Assembly: GCF_020524355.2 (NCBI RefSeq)
Contig: NZ_CP129019.1
Span: 372,001 to 436,000 of the forward strand
Direction of reading: 5' to 3'
Origin: Mesobacillus subterraneus
GTDB taxonomy: Bacteria; Bacillota; Bacilli; Bacillales; Cytobacillaceae
Length of the DNA: 64,000 nucleotides
Below are positions 10,572 to 19,630 of the stretch, piece by piece. The number at the start of each line of letters is the position of its first letter. Position 1 is the first letter of the stretch. The translations under genes were made by a program, and so were the position numbers. The notes below the pieces were generated by a model. That model was given only the letters and a program-made list of their open reading frames with translations, ran no database searches and was not told the DNA's origin.

Positions 10572-10644
10572 CACAGGGCATCATGTTGGACGGATTCCTA
10601 AAGCTTGATATAATGTTTTGAGAGCTTAAGAAAGGAAGATGAGA

Positions 10645-10857
10645 ATGAGTAAGTGGTTTGTCATCTCATTATTTTTATATTTTCCAGAAGACAAGACTGA
10701 ATATATCCCAGCCGCGATCACTTCACTCGTTTTTCTGATTGGGGCGGTCCTGACGATGAGATACATCATTAAAGTTTCCAAAAGGGAAGCGCAGAAAGCC
10801 AAAGAACACGAGCAGGAAATCATGAAGCGAATGAACGATACAAAGGAGAACAGCTGA
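10645..10857 (+). CDS. small hypothetical membrane protein
   Basis: 70 residues: two hydrophobic stretches (about 3-14 and 22-43), then a charged, helical tail rich in Lys and Glu. ATG 10645 has AAAGGAAG at about 6 bases; ATG 10639 is in frame but too close to that site. A terminator overlaps the stop codon. Family not recognised. Confidence 0.55.
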   Translation: MSKWFVISLFLYFPEDKTEYIPAAITSLVFLIGAVLTMRYIIKVSKREAQKAKEHEQEIMKRMNDTKENS

Positions 10858-10876
10858 TCAGCGGCTGTTCTTTTTT
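10848..10876 (+). terminator. rho-independent terminator
   Basis: GAACAGC/GCTGTTC stem at 10848-10854 and 10864-10870, then TTTTTT. It overlaps the stop of the preceding small gene. Confidence 0.85.
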
Positions 10877-10899
10877 ATGGCTTGAACTGGAACTGGTAA

Positions 10900-11035
10900 A
10901 AATCGAGCGGAATTTCCAATTCGCTATTAAAACTAGATTTTCGCTATTAAATGGCTAATTTCGCTATAAAATTTTACTTTTCGCTATTAAATTTATTTTT
11001 TCGCTATAAAATCAAGATTTTCGCTATATAAATGT
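10900..11035. repeat. tandem array, 20-bp period (TCGCTATTAAA)
   Basis: TCGCTAT begins at 10921, 10941, 10961, 10981, 11001 and 11021, exactly 20 bp apart, separated by variable A/T-rich sequence. A leader AAAATCGAGCGGAATTTCC precedes it and is almost the same as the leader of the array at 27,776. Together the stretch 10,877-11,164 holds this array and the promoter region of the next gene. Confidence 0.88.
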
Positions 11036-11164
11036 AAAATGAAGAATTACCCCTACGAAAATCGCTGCAGAATAGGTTAAATCGGGGTAAATGTCATGTT
11101 TTCATTATTTTTCAAAAGCGTTATAATACCATTTGTATTCTAAATTCAAGAGTAGGGGTATAAA

Positions 11165-11614
11165 TTGAAGAACTTACAGATAGAGAATATAGTCAAGACA
11201 TTGCATGTCCAATCTGGCAGCAGTGTCCTAGTGGAACTTGAGGATTTCTTTCCTGGGGACCGGTTTGCGGGCGGGAAATATAATTTTGGAACTCATACAA
11301 TTACTTTATATATTGAAGAGATCAAGGCTCAATGCCTGCAGCTCTTTTCGTCATTAAATCAATTTGAAGATTATCTTTCGGTCGTTTTTGCACATGAAAT
11401 TGACCATGCCGAGGACCGCGAACTTGCCGAGCTAATCCTGCGGATGGAGGAAACCGGCAATGACTTGTTAAGGAAGAAGATTGCTCTCCAGATTGAGATG
11501 AATGCGTGGGATTACGCTCGTGTGCTGATTCCTGAAAAACTGCATCCGTTCATGGACACGATCATCGGCTATTCCCTGGAGCCATATTACGAAGCGCTGG
11601 AAGTCAGTGCATAA
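11165..11614 (+). CDS. putative HEXXH zinc-metalloprotease-like protein
   Basis: 149 residues, soluble. His77-Glu78-Ile-Asp-His81 in VVFAHEIDHAEDRE is a candidate zinc-binding HEXXH site, embedded in a helix and preceded by a predicted beta-rich region (HTITLYIEEI), as in ImmA/IrrE-like or minimal metallopeptidases. TTG start with GGGG about 6 bases upstream. I do not recognise the exact family. No immunity repressor or mobile element lies next to it, so an ImmA role is not supported by context. Confidence 0.55.
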   Translation: MKNLQIENIVKTLHVQSGSSVLVELEDFFPGDRFAGGKYNFGTHTITLYIEEIKAQCLQLFSSLNQFEDYLSVVFAHEIDHAEDRELAELILRMEETGNDLLRKKIALQIEMNAWDYARVLIPEKLHPFMDTIIGYSLEPYYEALEVSA

Positions 11615-11650
11615 AAATGGAGCTATCCCGATTGGGACGGCTCCATTTTT
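11613..11650. terminator. bidirectional terminator
   Basis: AAAAATGGAGC and GCTCCATTTTT arms, with an inner ATCCCGATTGGGA hairpin, between convergent genes. Confidence 0.88.
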
Positions 11651-11663
11651 GCATTCTGAAAGT

Positions 11664-12833
11664 CTAACTAAACGCAAGTTTCAGTCTTTCCAGTCCATCA
11701 TACAAAGTCTCACGCGGGCAGGCGAGATTCATCCGGACGAAGCCTTCTCCGCCTTCACCGTACTTCGTTCCTGGTTCAAGTCCAAGCTTGCCTTTGTTGA
11801 GCAGCGTATCCTTTATCTCCTCGTCACTCAGTCCAAGCTCGCGGCAATCGATCCACAAAAGGTAAGTGGCATCTGCTTTCATCGGCTTCAGTGCGGGCAG
11901 ATGTTCTGCCATGAAGTCTGTAGCGATTTTCATATTCTTATCCAGATAAGCTAGCAGTTGATCAAGCCATTCCTCGCCACCGCGGTAGGCTGCCTCCATT
12001 CCGGCGATCGCGAAGGCATTCAATGTGAAGAAGCCTTGCTGCTCATGGATTTCCTTGAATTTCACCTTCAAATCCTTGTTAGGAATCAATGCGGCAGATG
12101 CCTGCAGGCCAGCAAGATTGAATGTTTTGCTTGGCGCAACGAATGTCGTCGTGATTTCCCTGAACTCATCCTTGATTGATGCGATTGGGATATGGACATT
12201 AGGCTTAAACACTAAATCGGAGTGAATCTCATCAGAAACGATCAGGCAGTCATGCTTCACGCACAGGTCGCCGATTTTTTCCAACTCTTCTCTCGTCCAT
12301 ACCCTGCCACCCGGGTTATGCGGGTTGCAAAGGATGAACATCTTCACTCCTTCTTTCAGCTTTGCTTCAAAGTCAGCAAAGTCGAGTTCGAATCTCCCGT
12401 TTTCGTAAAGAAGATTAGATGTTACCAGAGTTCTGTCATTATTATTGACCATGTTGAAAAATGGTGGGTACACAGGAGAATGAACAAGCACTTTATCGCC
12501 TTTTTCAGTAAATGCCCGAATTGCCGTGCTGATTGAAGGGACAACGCCTTCGCTAAAAACGATAGATGATTTCTTGAACTCGCAGTCATGGCGTTTTTTC
12601 ATCCAGTCCCGGATGGCTTCTGTCACTGACATCGGGACAAACGTATATCCAAAAACCCCGTGTTCGATCCGGTCCTTCAGTGCATCGGTAACTGCCTGTG
12701 GAGGATGGAAGTCCATATCCGCGACCCACATTGGCAGGATATCGTCCTTGCCGAAAACCTTATCGACAGCATCCCACTTCACTGAATGTGAATTGTTCCG
12801 GTCCACTACTTTGTCAAAATCTATTCTTTCCAT
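11664..12833 (-). CDS. patB: cystathionine beta-lyase / C-S lyase PatB
   Basis: 389 residues from ATG 12833 (AAGGCGG upstream). A fold-type I PLP enzyme of the MalY/PatB aminotransferase class, with the PLP lysine in VAPSKTFNLAG, CNPHNPGGRVW in the substrate-binding region and SDEIHSDL contacting the cofactor. It cleaves cystathionine or other cysteine conjugates to homocysteine or thiol, pyruvate and ammonia. Position beside kapB and yugE matches B. subtilis. Confidence 0.9.
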   Translation of the reverse strand: MERIDFDKVVDRNNSHSVKWDAVDKVFGKDDILPMWVADMDFHPPQAVTDALKDRIEHGVFGYTFVPMSVTEAIRDWMKKRHDCEFKKSSIVFSEGVVPSISTAIRAFTEKGDKVLVHSPVYPPFFNMVNNNDRTLVTSNLLYENGRFELDFADFEAKLKEGVKMFILCNPHNPGGRVWTREELEKIGDLCVKHDCLIVSDEIHSDLVFKPNVHIPIASIKDEFREITTTFVAPSKTFNLAGLQASAALIPNKDLKVKFKEIHEQQGFFTLNAFAIAGMEAAYRGGEEWLDQLLAYLDKNMKIATDFMAEHLPALKPMKADATYLLWIDCRELGLSDEEIKDTLLNKGKLGLEPGTKYGEGGEGFVRMNLACPRETLYDGLERLKLAFS

Positions 12834-12918
12834 ATGTACGCACCGCCTTTTCCTGAAAAATTTATCTCTCACTAACAATATGATAAGATATTTTTAAAAA
12901 ATAATCAGGTGATTGAAT

Positions 12919-13179
12919 TTGGAATCTAAAGAACTTAGTTATAAATTGATCGATGTTTTAAATAAATGGGATCCTTTCAAGGTAGGCGCAGGCCAGTTCG
13001 ATCCGGAAATCGCCGATATCCTTCAGGCTGTCCATGATCATGACGAAGCCGATAAAATCGCCGAAAAGATTCAGTCTGTTTTTGAATTTTCATTTGAAGA
13101 AGTTTTGCCATACGAAGAGTGTCTTTCGATGGCGAACAAATTGCTGGCAATCAAGAACAAGGACGCATGTTCTCTATAA
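12919..13179 (+). CDS. yugE: DUF1871 family protein YugE
   Basis: About 86 residues, small and acidic, with the pattern NKWDPFKVGAGQFDPEI typical of YugE. Start uncertain: TTG at 12919 has AGGTG 7 bases upstream, while TTG at 12913 is too close to it. Function unknown. Divergent from patB and followed by a bidirectional terminator shared with yugF. Confidence 0.82.
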   Translation: MESKELSYKLIDVLNKWDPFKVGAGQFDPEIADILQAVHDHDEADKIAEKIQSVFEFSFEEVLPYEECLSMANKLLAIKNKDACSL

Positions 13180-13202
13180 AAATGAGCACAATCCACTAAC
13201 AG

Positions 13203-13231
13203 AAACGGCAGCCATCAAAGGCTGCCGTTTG
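13203..13231. terminator. bidirectional terminator
   Basis: AAACGGCAGCC/GGCTGCCGTTT at 13203-13213 and 13220-13230. It overlaps the end of the minus-strand hydrolase gene. Confidence 0.75.
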
Positions 13232-14070
13232 CTGTTGCTCCTGCTGTTTCCTCTGCTGCCATAAACCTGTTGATGAGCTGGTGGACATCTTCAGGGCGTT
13301 CCTCGGGGACAAGGTGACCAGTTTCCTTTAAAATGACAAGCTCTGAATTTTTCAAGTCATTATTCAACTTTCTCCCAATACGGACCGGAACGACTTTATC
13401 ATGTTCACCCCAGATCAGCAGGCATGGCGCATCTATTCTTCGCAATTCCTCCGCTGCAAGATCGCCCTCCCTGTGGCGGATCATCATCGTCAAGGCTTTG
13501 AAAATTTCATCCTCTAAAAATGGAGAAAGATATCCATACAGCATCTCATCATTGATCAATGAATGGTCATAGACGACGTTTTGCAGGTTCTGCTTTACTC
13601 CGGAGCGTGCCAGATGAAACTTTACATACAGATGGAAATAAGGAATGTAGCTTGAAAGTACGAGCGGGAGCTTTGCCTTTTTCAAATATCCTGAACTGCA
13701 AAGCAAAATTCCTTTTTTTCACATGGTCCGGGTGATGCAATAGGATGTTCATCGCTATCTGGCCGCCCATTGAATGGCCAACTACATTGAATTCACGGAT
13801 GCCAAGGGATTTCATCAATTCAACAACCGTCGCAGCAAGGTTCTCGTAGGAATATTTAAAGCTGGAGATCTTGCCGCTTTTCCCAAAAGGGGGAAGATCC
13901 ACAGAAATGACGTTATAATCCTCTTTTAACAGGGGGACCAAATGCCTGAAGCTGAAAGTTGAGGAAAGAAATCCATGAAGCAATACCAGTGTTTCCTTCG
14001 ATTCTGGATTCTGGTAGTGCTCATAGTAAAGATCGATCCCTCTTACGGTTTTATTTCTGGCGAACTCCAT
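13215..14070 (-). pseudogene. yugF: alpha/beta hydrolase YugF, frameshifted
   Basis: Two frames together make one alpha/beta-fold hydrolase of about 285 residues. The N-terminal part (from ATG 14070) has the oxyanion-hole HGFLSS and nucleophile elbow GHSMGGQ; the C-terminal part has GEHDKVVP and the catalytic-His region ETGHLVPEE. The break is in a run of seven A (minus strand; T7 at 13713-13719). Six A would restore VKKGILLCSSGY. Catalytic residues are intact on each side, so this may be a sequencing error rather than decay. Position next to yugE and patB supports YugF. Confidence 0.85.
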
Positions 14071-14488
14071 CGGCTCTCACTCCTGACATGATTAGCAAAT
14101 TAGACAAGGTATGCCATTTATTTTCCCCGCAAAACGTGACTTCACACTAAAAAAATCACCAGAAACAAAAAAATATGGACACCAATACTGGTGCCCATTA
14201 AAAAAGGGGGGAATACTAGAAAGCCTTATGGTACTAGGATAGCCAGATTGGCAGAATAGTATACATTATTTTCAGTATTTTTAACGAAAAGGTTTTTATA
14301 AAGATTGTTTTCGAGAAAATGGTTGTTAAAATCCTAAAGCCGATTTTAACGTGATAAAAAGCCAGTTTGAAGTTCGATATTAAGTGTGCAGGCTCTTTTC
14401 TCATAATAAGCTTTCATTTGTGAGGAAACATAGCTCATTCCATCCTATTTTGTTGTCAATAGCAACAAAGTTTAAAAGAGCTTTTATA
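14071..14488. other. intergenic region, no gene seen
   Basis: A/T-rich, about 420 bp between the yugF start and the XRE-gene terminator. It contains AAAAAAGGGGGGAATACTAG near 14,200, a possible ribosome binding site without a following open frame. I see no convincing gene, repeat or RNA element. Confidence 0.4.
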
Positions 14489-14517
14489 AAAAATAAAACA
14501 GGCAGAAAGTCTGCCTG
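14489..14517 (-). terminator. rho-independent terminator
   Basis: Reading the minus strand: CAGGCAGA, loop, TCTGCCTG, then TTTTATTTTTT. Ends the XRE regulator gene. Confidence 0.88.
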
Positions 14518-14542
14518 CTAAGGTGTATGATGAATATTCAGG

Positions 14543-14788
14543 CTACAAGCTGCTTGGTCTTTCGTCGAGTTCTGGTGGTGCAGCGTAATATATATCTCCC
14601 ATTAACTCTGACGCAGGGACATCGAGGGCAGTTGAGATCTTTAGAATCGTCTGCGATTTAGGTGTCTGCTCGCCGCTTTCGTATCTTTGAATCGTCCGCG
14701 TACCTACCCTGATTTTTAAAGCGAGTTCCTCCTGTGAAATTCCTGCTCGTTCACGGCAAACCTTGATATTCTGGCCTATTGCAGTCAT
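14543..14788 (-). CDS. XRE-family transcriptional regulator
   Basis: 81 residues; a Cro/C1-type helix-turn-helix occupies about residues 6-62 (ISQEELALKI..VGTRTIQRYESGEQTP), followed by a short acidic tail. ATG has GGAGGTGA upstream. A DNA-binding regulator with no extra sensor domain. The nearest upstream gene in the same direction is the interrupted transporter, 93 bp away, but nothing in the sequence links them functionally. Confidence 0.85.
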   Translation of the reverse strand: MTAIGQNIKVCRERAGISQEELALKIRVGTRTIQRYESGEQTPKSQTILKISTALDVPASELMGDIYYAAPPELDERPSSL

Positions 14789-14881
14789 CGCTCATCACCT
14801 CCAAAAATAAAATATCTCTTACTATAAGTTTATCATTAAATTTTTGAAAATATCGACAATAATGTGAACGTTTTCTTAACT

Positions 14882-16225
14882 TTAGATTATACCGATCGAA
14901 TGTAAAAAAACAATGCCAATACCAATAGGTACGATATAGCGGATGGAGAAGTACCAGATGTTGAATAATAGCGGATTAATTCCCTTGCCTTCCTCCATTT
15001 CACGTTTGACCATTTTTCGGGGAAGCACATACCCGACGAATATGGATATGAAGAATGCGCCAACCGGCAGAGCGATATTGCTTGTCAGGAAGTCTGCAAG
15101 ATCAAAAAAGGTTTTACCGAAAAATTTCACTTCTGATAAGACTCCGAAAGATAGGGCATTCGGGATTCCCGCAGCAAAAACAAGCAGGCCCGCAATCCAC
15201 GAAAACTTTCTTCGTTTATTTTTGTCTCCTTTAGAAAGTACGGCGACGATGATTTCAAGTATTGAAAACGCGGAGGTCAGTGTCGCGAAAAGCAGTAATA
15301 TCAAGAAAATCGTCAGGAATAAACCGCCAAACGCTATTTCGTTAAAAACAGCAGGCAGCACTACGAAAACAAGTCCAGGTCCTGCTTCTGGCTCAAAACC
15401 AAGCGCGAATACAGCCGGGAAAATGACAAGGCCGGCGAGCAGTGATATGAGAATATTCAAACCGACTACTGAAAGCGCGGATTTTGCCAGGCTCTCCCCT
15501 TTGGACAAATAAGAAGCGTAAGTTACCATTACGGACAGTCCGACACTTAAAGCAAAAAAGGACTGTCCCAGTGCCATCAAAATGGTTTGCCCTGTTACAG
15601 CTGACCAGTCAGGCTTCAGGAAAAACTCTACCCCATCCATTGCTCCATCAAGTGTCAAAGACCTGATTGCCAGGATGATAAATAGGATGAACAGAGCGGG
15701 CATCATGTATTTGCTCGCTTTTTCAATGCCCTGCTGGATGCCGCCCTGTACGACCCAGACGGTTAAAATCAGGAATAAAAGCTGTACCCCAACTGCTTCA
15801 AAAGGATTGGATATGATGCTTTCAAATGTTGCACCATATTCTGCCTGGGTCAATCCTGAAAGTGATCCAGTGAAGCTCCGCGCTAAATAGGATAGGATCC
15901 AGCCGCCGACAACACTGTAAAAAGACAGGATCAGGAAGGAAGCAATGACACCGCCATATCCAAGCAAAGGCTATGCGCTTTTTGGAGCAAGGTGTTTATA
16001 AGACATAACGGCGTCCTTTTGGGTGTTCCGGCCAATGATGAATTCAGCCAACAAAATAGGCGCCCCAATAAAAATAGTCATCAGCAGGAAGAAGATCAGG
16101 AAAATGCCCCCTCCATTTGTTCCGTCCATATAGGGAAATTTCCAAATCGCCCCGAGTCCGATGGCGGATCCCGCCGCAGCCAGGATGAACCCGAGCTTAG
16201 ATGTCCATTGTTCTTGCTGTTTCAT
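14882..16225 (-). pseudogene. Na+-dependent SNF-family transporter, interrupted by an amber codon
   Basis: One continuous reading frame of about 447 codons, interrupted by TAG at 15971-15973 after residue 84 ([13 protein letters not shown]). The N-terminus has the sodium-binding pattern [20 protein letters not shown] typical of neurotransmitter:sodium symporters such as YhdH/YocR. Downstream PLLGYGGVIASFLILSF continues helix 3. Family members have Trp at this position, so TGG to TAG is the simplest change. If real, the gene is dead or makes only a fragment. Confidence 0.85.
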
Positions 16226-16364
16226 GAGAAAACCCCCTTTAAAAAATCTGAATATTTATATTTTCTGACAAAATGAAAAAATACCTTTTCATGTTACTAT
16301 TTTTTCAAGAAAAAGCATAGTGTTTTCAGGCTTTAAACAATATTTTAGCTTTTTGTTATTTTTT

Positions 16365-16390
16365 TGAAACAAAAAACTAAACACTCCGTT
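16365..16390 (+). promoter_or_regulatory. ECF-type promoter
   Basis: TGAAAC at 16365-16370 and CGTT at 16387-16390, separated by 16 bp, match the TGAAAC-N16-CGT pattern of Bacillus ECF sigma factors (SigW/SigM type). It lies 100 bp upstream of the ECF sigma gene, which suggests autoregulation. Confidence 0.72.
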
Positions 16391-16419
16391 TTATAGATGA
16401 AGCGACTTTCGCCTGAAGA

Positions 16420-16453
16420 AACGGAACTGCAAGCGGCCGCAGCCGTCTCCGTT
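16420..16453 (+). other. hairpin in the ECF operon leader
   Basis: AACGGA (16420-16425) pairs with TCCGTT (16448-16453); between them CTGC and GCAG flank a GCGGCCGC palindrome. It lies between the ECF promoter and the start codon and is followed by AAAAAAG, not a T tract, so it is probably not a terminator. Confidence 0.4.
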
Positions 16454-16491
16454 AAAAAAGAAGATAAGGTATCAGTTTGGGGGGTTCCAAA

Positions 16492-17049
16492 ATGAATGAT
16501 GATGAATTAGTGTTCCGTGCCCGGAATGGCAATATGCAGGCTTTCGCGGAGTTGATTGATATCCATACTCCAACCGTCAAGCGCTTTGCCTTCCAGCTTG
16601 GAAATAAATATGACGACATAGATGATATCACTCAGGAAGTATTCGTCAGGGTATACCGCTTCCTCGACCAATTTTCTCATGCCAAATTCACAACCTGGCT
16701 CTATAAAATCACCTTGAATGTAACGAGGGATTTTGCCCGGAGCAAGCAAAGGCAGATCAAAAAGGTCCTGAAAATTGGCAAGGAGCGAACGTACAACGGA
16801 AAAACAGCAGAAGAAAGCATTCTGCGGTATGAAGAAGACAGGACTTTGCATGAGTGCATACAAAAGCTTGATGAGAAATATCGCGCACCAATCGTCCTCT
16901 TTTATTTTCACGAAAAAAGCTACGATGAAATCTCTGAAATTACAGGGGTGTCGCTGGCAAATGTAAAGACACGGATGTCAAGAGGAAAGGAACACTTGAA
17001 GAAACTGCTCACTCTAGCCGAAAAGAAGGAGGGTGCAAACCATGGATGA
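16492..17049 (+). CDS. ECF-type RNA polymerase sigma factor
   Basis: 185 residues with sigma region 2 (DDIDDITQEVFVRVYRFLDQF, about 42-62) and region 4 with the helix-turn-helix YDEISEITGVSLANVKTRMSRGKEHLK. I start at ATG 16492, with GGGGGG 6-7 bases upstream; an in-frame TTG at 16477 is less likely. The stop overlaps the next gene, a putative anti-sigma factor, by 8 bp. It most likely directs its own operon and other envelope-stress genes. Which known ECF sigma it matches is unclear. Confidence 0.92.
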   Translation: MNDDELVFRARNGNMQAFAELIDIHTPTVKRFAFQLGNKYDDIDDITQEVFVRVYRFLDQFSHAKFTTWLYKITLNVTRDFARSKQRQIKKVLKIGKERTYNGKTAEESILRYEEDRTLHECIQKLDEKYRAPIVLFYFHEKSYDEISEITGVSLANVKTRMSRGKEHLKKLLTLAEKKEGANHG

Positions 17050-18727
17050 TCAGTTATTGGAAAAGCGTTTGGAGAACCTGAAAAAAGCATACAATGAGAT
17101 GCCTGAAGATGAGAATCGTTCAGCGATCCTCGCGACAATCAAGAAAGACCAAAAGAAGCAAAAGCAAAATAAGTGGTTTCACCTGCCATATGCCGCCAGC
17201 TTTATTGGAGTGGGAATGATTGCAGGAGTTTTGATGATGCAATATATTGGAGACCATGTCCCTTCCGGCGAGAAATCAGAACAGCACCAAGTCTCCGGCG
17301 ATAATGCAGCTGTTGAGCTGGATGAAGATGACGTGAAGGCAGAGTTTGAAGAACTGCGAAAATATTATTCAGTGAGACAGAAGGAGACGAAAGAAAAATT
17401 AGGCCTTGGAGCAGGTTATGAAAATTGGCTGTTTCATAGCATGGATGAACTTAAGGCAACGGAAGCGGAAATTCTTCAAAATCTTGAAAACACAGATCGT
17501 ACTGAATTCAAAGAAGTTGTCAGAGAACTAAGAGGGACAATCGATGAGGGATTTACGCTGCCTGCAGAACTGATTGCTGACATTTCGAAAGAGGAGGCCA
17601 ACAAAGAAGTCGGGCGAAAAGAAGAATTGTTATCTTTGCAGCTCGAATCCTATTTGGGGGCTTATATTCAATCCATGGTGTTATATGAATGGGATTTAGA
17701 TCAGGTCATGAAAAAGGAAAAGGCTTCAGAAGTAGTTAAAAAGCTAAATGGGGGCGGAAAGGGCTTGCCATCTGAAAGTTTGAAAAAGCTGGCGACAGGA
17801 GCTGTTGATAATGGGTATGCTTTCAGGGAAGAGGATGGAAAGATCCTGCCTTACATTGATTTCCTGAGAGTTGCTGAGCGCTTGAAGCCACACGGAAACG
17901 AGGATTTTATTAAATACTTGGTTTTAAGAAGCAACACCATCCAGGATCGAAACGGGGTTGTAATGTCCTATGAGCAACTGGGGGAGCTATTAGTCAAGCT
18001 TGAGAAGGAAAGCGAAGGCGTGAAGGATAGCATGATCCACCAAACGATCGTCAATGATGCCGAATCTTTATTTTCGCTATTTGTAATTGGATCTTCGTTG
18101 AACCCGTTGTTCGACGAGAACAATCTTTTAAAAGAGGAGGTTAAAAAGGCGTATCATTTTGTGATCAAACAGTATCCAGCCACCGATACTGCGGAGGCAT
18201 TGAAAACTCACTACGAAAAATTGGAGAAATCCGGTTTTGAAAAACCAACTGCGTTAAGGGTCGAACTTTTCCCTGAATACCTTCAGATTCCGGCACAGCA
18301 GGGGTACGAGGAAGAAAGATTTACCCAAAGTATACACCTGTTGCCGGACGACCTTCTGTCAGCTTACAAGGGATTTAAGGCTAAAAAGGATTTTAACATC
18401 CTAAAGGATTATGGACCTTTCGAAATCATGCAACTGTATTTCTATGCTGACAGCCTAAAGGATTACGAAACGAAGTATGCTTTGTATAGCCAGAATGACG
18501 GGAAGCCTACAAAGGAACAATATATAAAAGAACAAAAGATCGCAAATATGGATCTGGGCGATGCGCTTTTGAAAGGATATGAATATGCCACACTTTATCA
18601 TGCGGAGGATGACCCTGAGAAAGTAGTCGGTGTCCAGTTGCATTATGCAGAACGTCCAGATGGACCCGTCTTCCAAATGGTCCAGGAGGGCGGCGTCTGG
18701 AAAGTCCAGTTTTTGCCATTCCAATAA
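17042..18727 (+). CDS. putative membrane-bound anti-sigma factor
   Basis: 561 residues. A short cytoplasmic N-terminus (about 1-45, acidic and Lys-rich helices) is followed by one membrane helix (about 50-68, ASFIGVGMIAGVLMMQYI) and a long extracellular region, mostly helical, ending in a small beta-rich domain (VVGVQLHYAERPDGPVFQMV...WKVQFLPF). There is no zinc HxxxCxxC motif. Topology and 8-bp overlap with the sigma gene indicate an anti-sigma sensor. The outer domain is not one I recognise. ATG has GAAGGAGGG upstream. Confidence 0.72.
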   Translation: MDDQLLEKRLENLKKAYNEMPEDENRSAILATIKKDQKKQKQNKWFHLPYAASFIGVGMIAGVLMMQYIGDHVPSGEKSEQHQVSGDNAAVELDEDDVKAEFEELRKYYSVRQKETKEKLGLGAGYENWLFHSMDELKATEAEILQNLENTDRTEFKEVVRELRGTIDEGFTLPAELIADISKEEANKEVGRKEELLSLQLESYLGAYIQSMVLYEWDLDQVMKKEKASEVVKKLNGGGKGLPSESLKKLATGAVDNGYAFREEDGKILPYIDFLRVAERLKPHGNEDFIKYLVLRSNTIQDRNGVVMSYEQLGELLVKLEKESEGVKDSMIHQTIVNDAESLFSLFVIGSSLNPLFDENNLLKEEVKKAYHFVIKQYPATDTAEALKTHYEKLEKSGFEKPTALRVELFPEYLQIPAQQGYEEERFTQSIHLLPDDLLSAYKGFKAKKDFNILKDYGPFEIMQLYFYADSLKDYETKYALYSQNDGKPTKEQYIKEQKIANMDLGDALLKGYEYATLYHAEDDPEKVVGVQLHYAERPDGPVFQMVQEGGVWKVQFLPFQ

Positions 18728-18841
18728 TGGAAACACTCATATAGAATTATCTTATTCCTTTTGATAAATGCTAGAGAATATGATATAATTTTTAATTGCG
18801 TATTAATGGGATAAAATAAAACAATTTATAGGAGTGTTTCC

Positions 18842-19237
18842 ATGTCAGAAAATATTCAAGTAGGCAGCGTTTTAACAGGAAAAGTTACAGGAATCCAGCC
18901 ATATGGCGCTTTCGTAGCGTTAGATGAAAATACACAAGGTCTAGTGCACATTTCAGAAATCACACACGGTTATGTTAAGGATGTTAACGAGCACCTTACA
19001 GTTGGCGATGAAGTGAAAGTGAAAGTTTTGTCAATTGATGAAGCTGCTGGAAAAATTGGCTTATCAATCCGTGCTACTGAAGAAGCACCAGAACAACCAC
19101 AACGCGCTAAGAAGCCACGCAGCGCCAAGCGTCCAGCTGCTGTAGTTCAGCACCAGGATGACTCAGCTCAAGGCTTCAACACTTTGAAGGATAAGCTTCA
19201 AGAGTGGATCAACCAGTCAGATATGGCTAAGAAATAA
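18842..19237 (+). CDS. yugI: S1-domain RNA-binding protein YugI (general stress protein 13 family)
   Basis: 131 residues. One S1 domain covers about residues 5-77 (GSVLTGKVTGIQPYGAFVAL..GLVHISEI...VKVKVLSID), followed by a basic linker (RAKKPRSAKRP) and a C-terminal helix. Same architecture and gene context as B. subtilis YugI/GSP13, which associates with ribosomes. Followed by a strong terminator. Confidence 0.9.
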   Translation: MSENIQVGSVLTGKVTGIQPYGAFVALDENTQGLVHISEITHGYVKDVNEHLTVGDEVKVKVLSIDEAAGKIGLSIRATEEAPEQPQRAKKPRSAKRPAAVVQHQDDSAQGFNTLKDKLQEWINQSDMAKK

Positions 19238-19249
19238 GTTTGATTAGGG

Positions 19250-19278
19250 AAACCGGACACTTCGTCCGGTTTTTTTTC
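19250..19278 (+). terminator. rho-independent terminator
   Basis: ACCGGAC/GTCCGGT stem at 19252-19258 and 19264-19270 followed by eight T. Confidence 0.93.
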
Positions 19279-19325
19279 TTGCATGGAATGGGAAAGGGAC
19301 CTTTGAGATGCGAAACCGAGGTCTT

Positions 19326-19630
19326 TTCGGACAGGATTCAGAGGGAATCATGAAAAGCTGTCAGAACACGCGTCAACTTCGGACAGGATTCAGAGGGAAT
19401 CAAGAAAAGCTGTCCGAAGAAGAGCCAACTTCGGACAGGTTTCAGTGGAAATCAAGAAAAGCTGTCCGAAGAAGAGCCAACTTCGGACAGGTTTCAGCGA
19501 GAATCAAGAAAAGCTGTCCGAAGAAGAGCCAACTTCGGACAGGTTTCAGAGGGAATCAAGAAAAGCTGTCAGAACACGCGTCAACTTCGGACAAGTACCC
19601 CGTAAAACCAAAGAAAGCTGTCCTTATGCA
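19326..19630. repeat. tandem array, 52-bp period (TTCGGACAG ... CTGTCCGAA)
   Basis: TTCGG begins at 19326, 19378, 19430, 19482, 19534 and 19586, an exact 52-bp step. Each unit contains the inverted repeat TTCGGACAG and CTGTCCGAA around CAGAGGGAATCAAGAAAAG; some copies carry CTGTCAGAA. The array lies between yugI and rocD. Open frames through the array repeat with it and are not genes. Confidence 0.9.

Noticed and set aside
11165..11614. ImmA/IrrE prophage protease
   Set aside because: No prophage, ICE or repressor neighbours; only the HEXXH motif is shared.
11607..12536. Plus-strand open frames opposite patB
   Set aside because: Shadows of the patB coding sequence; no ribosome sites or family features.
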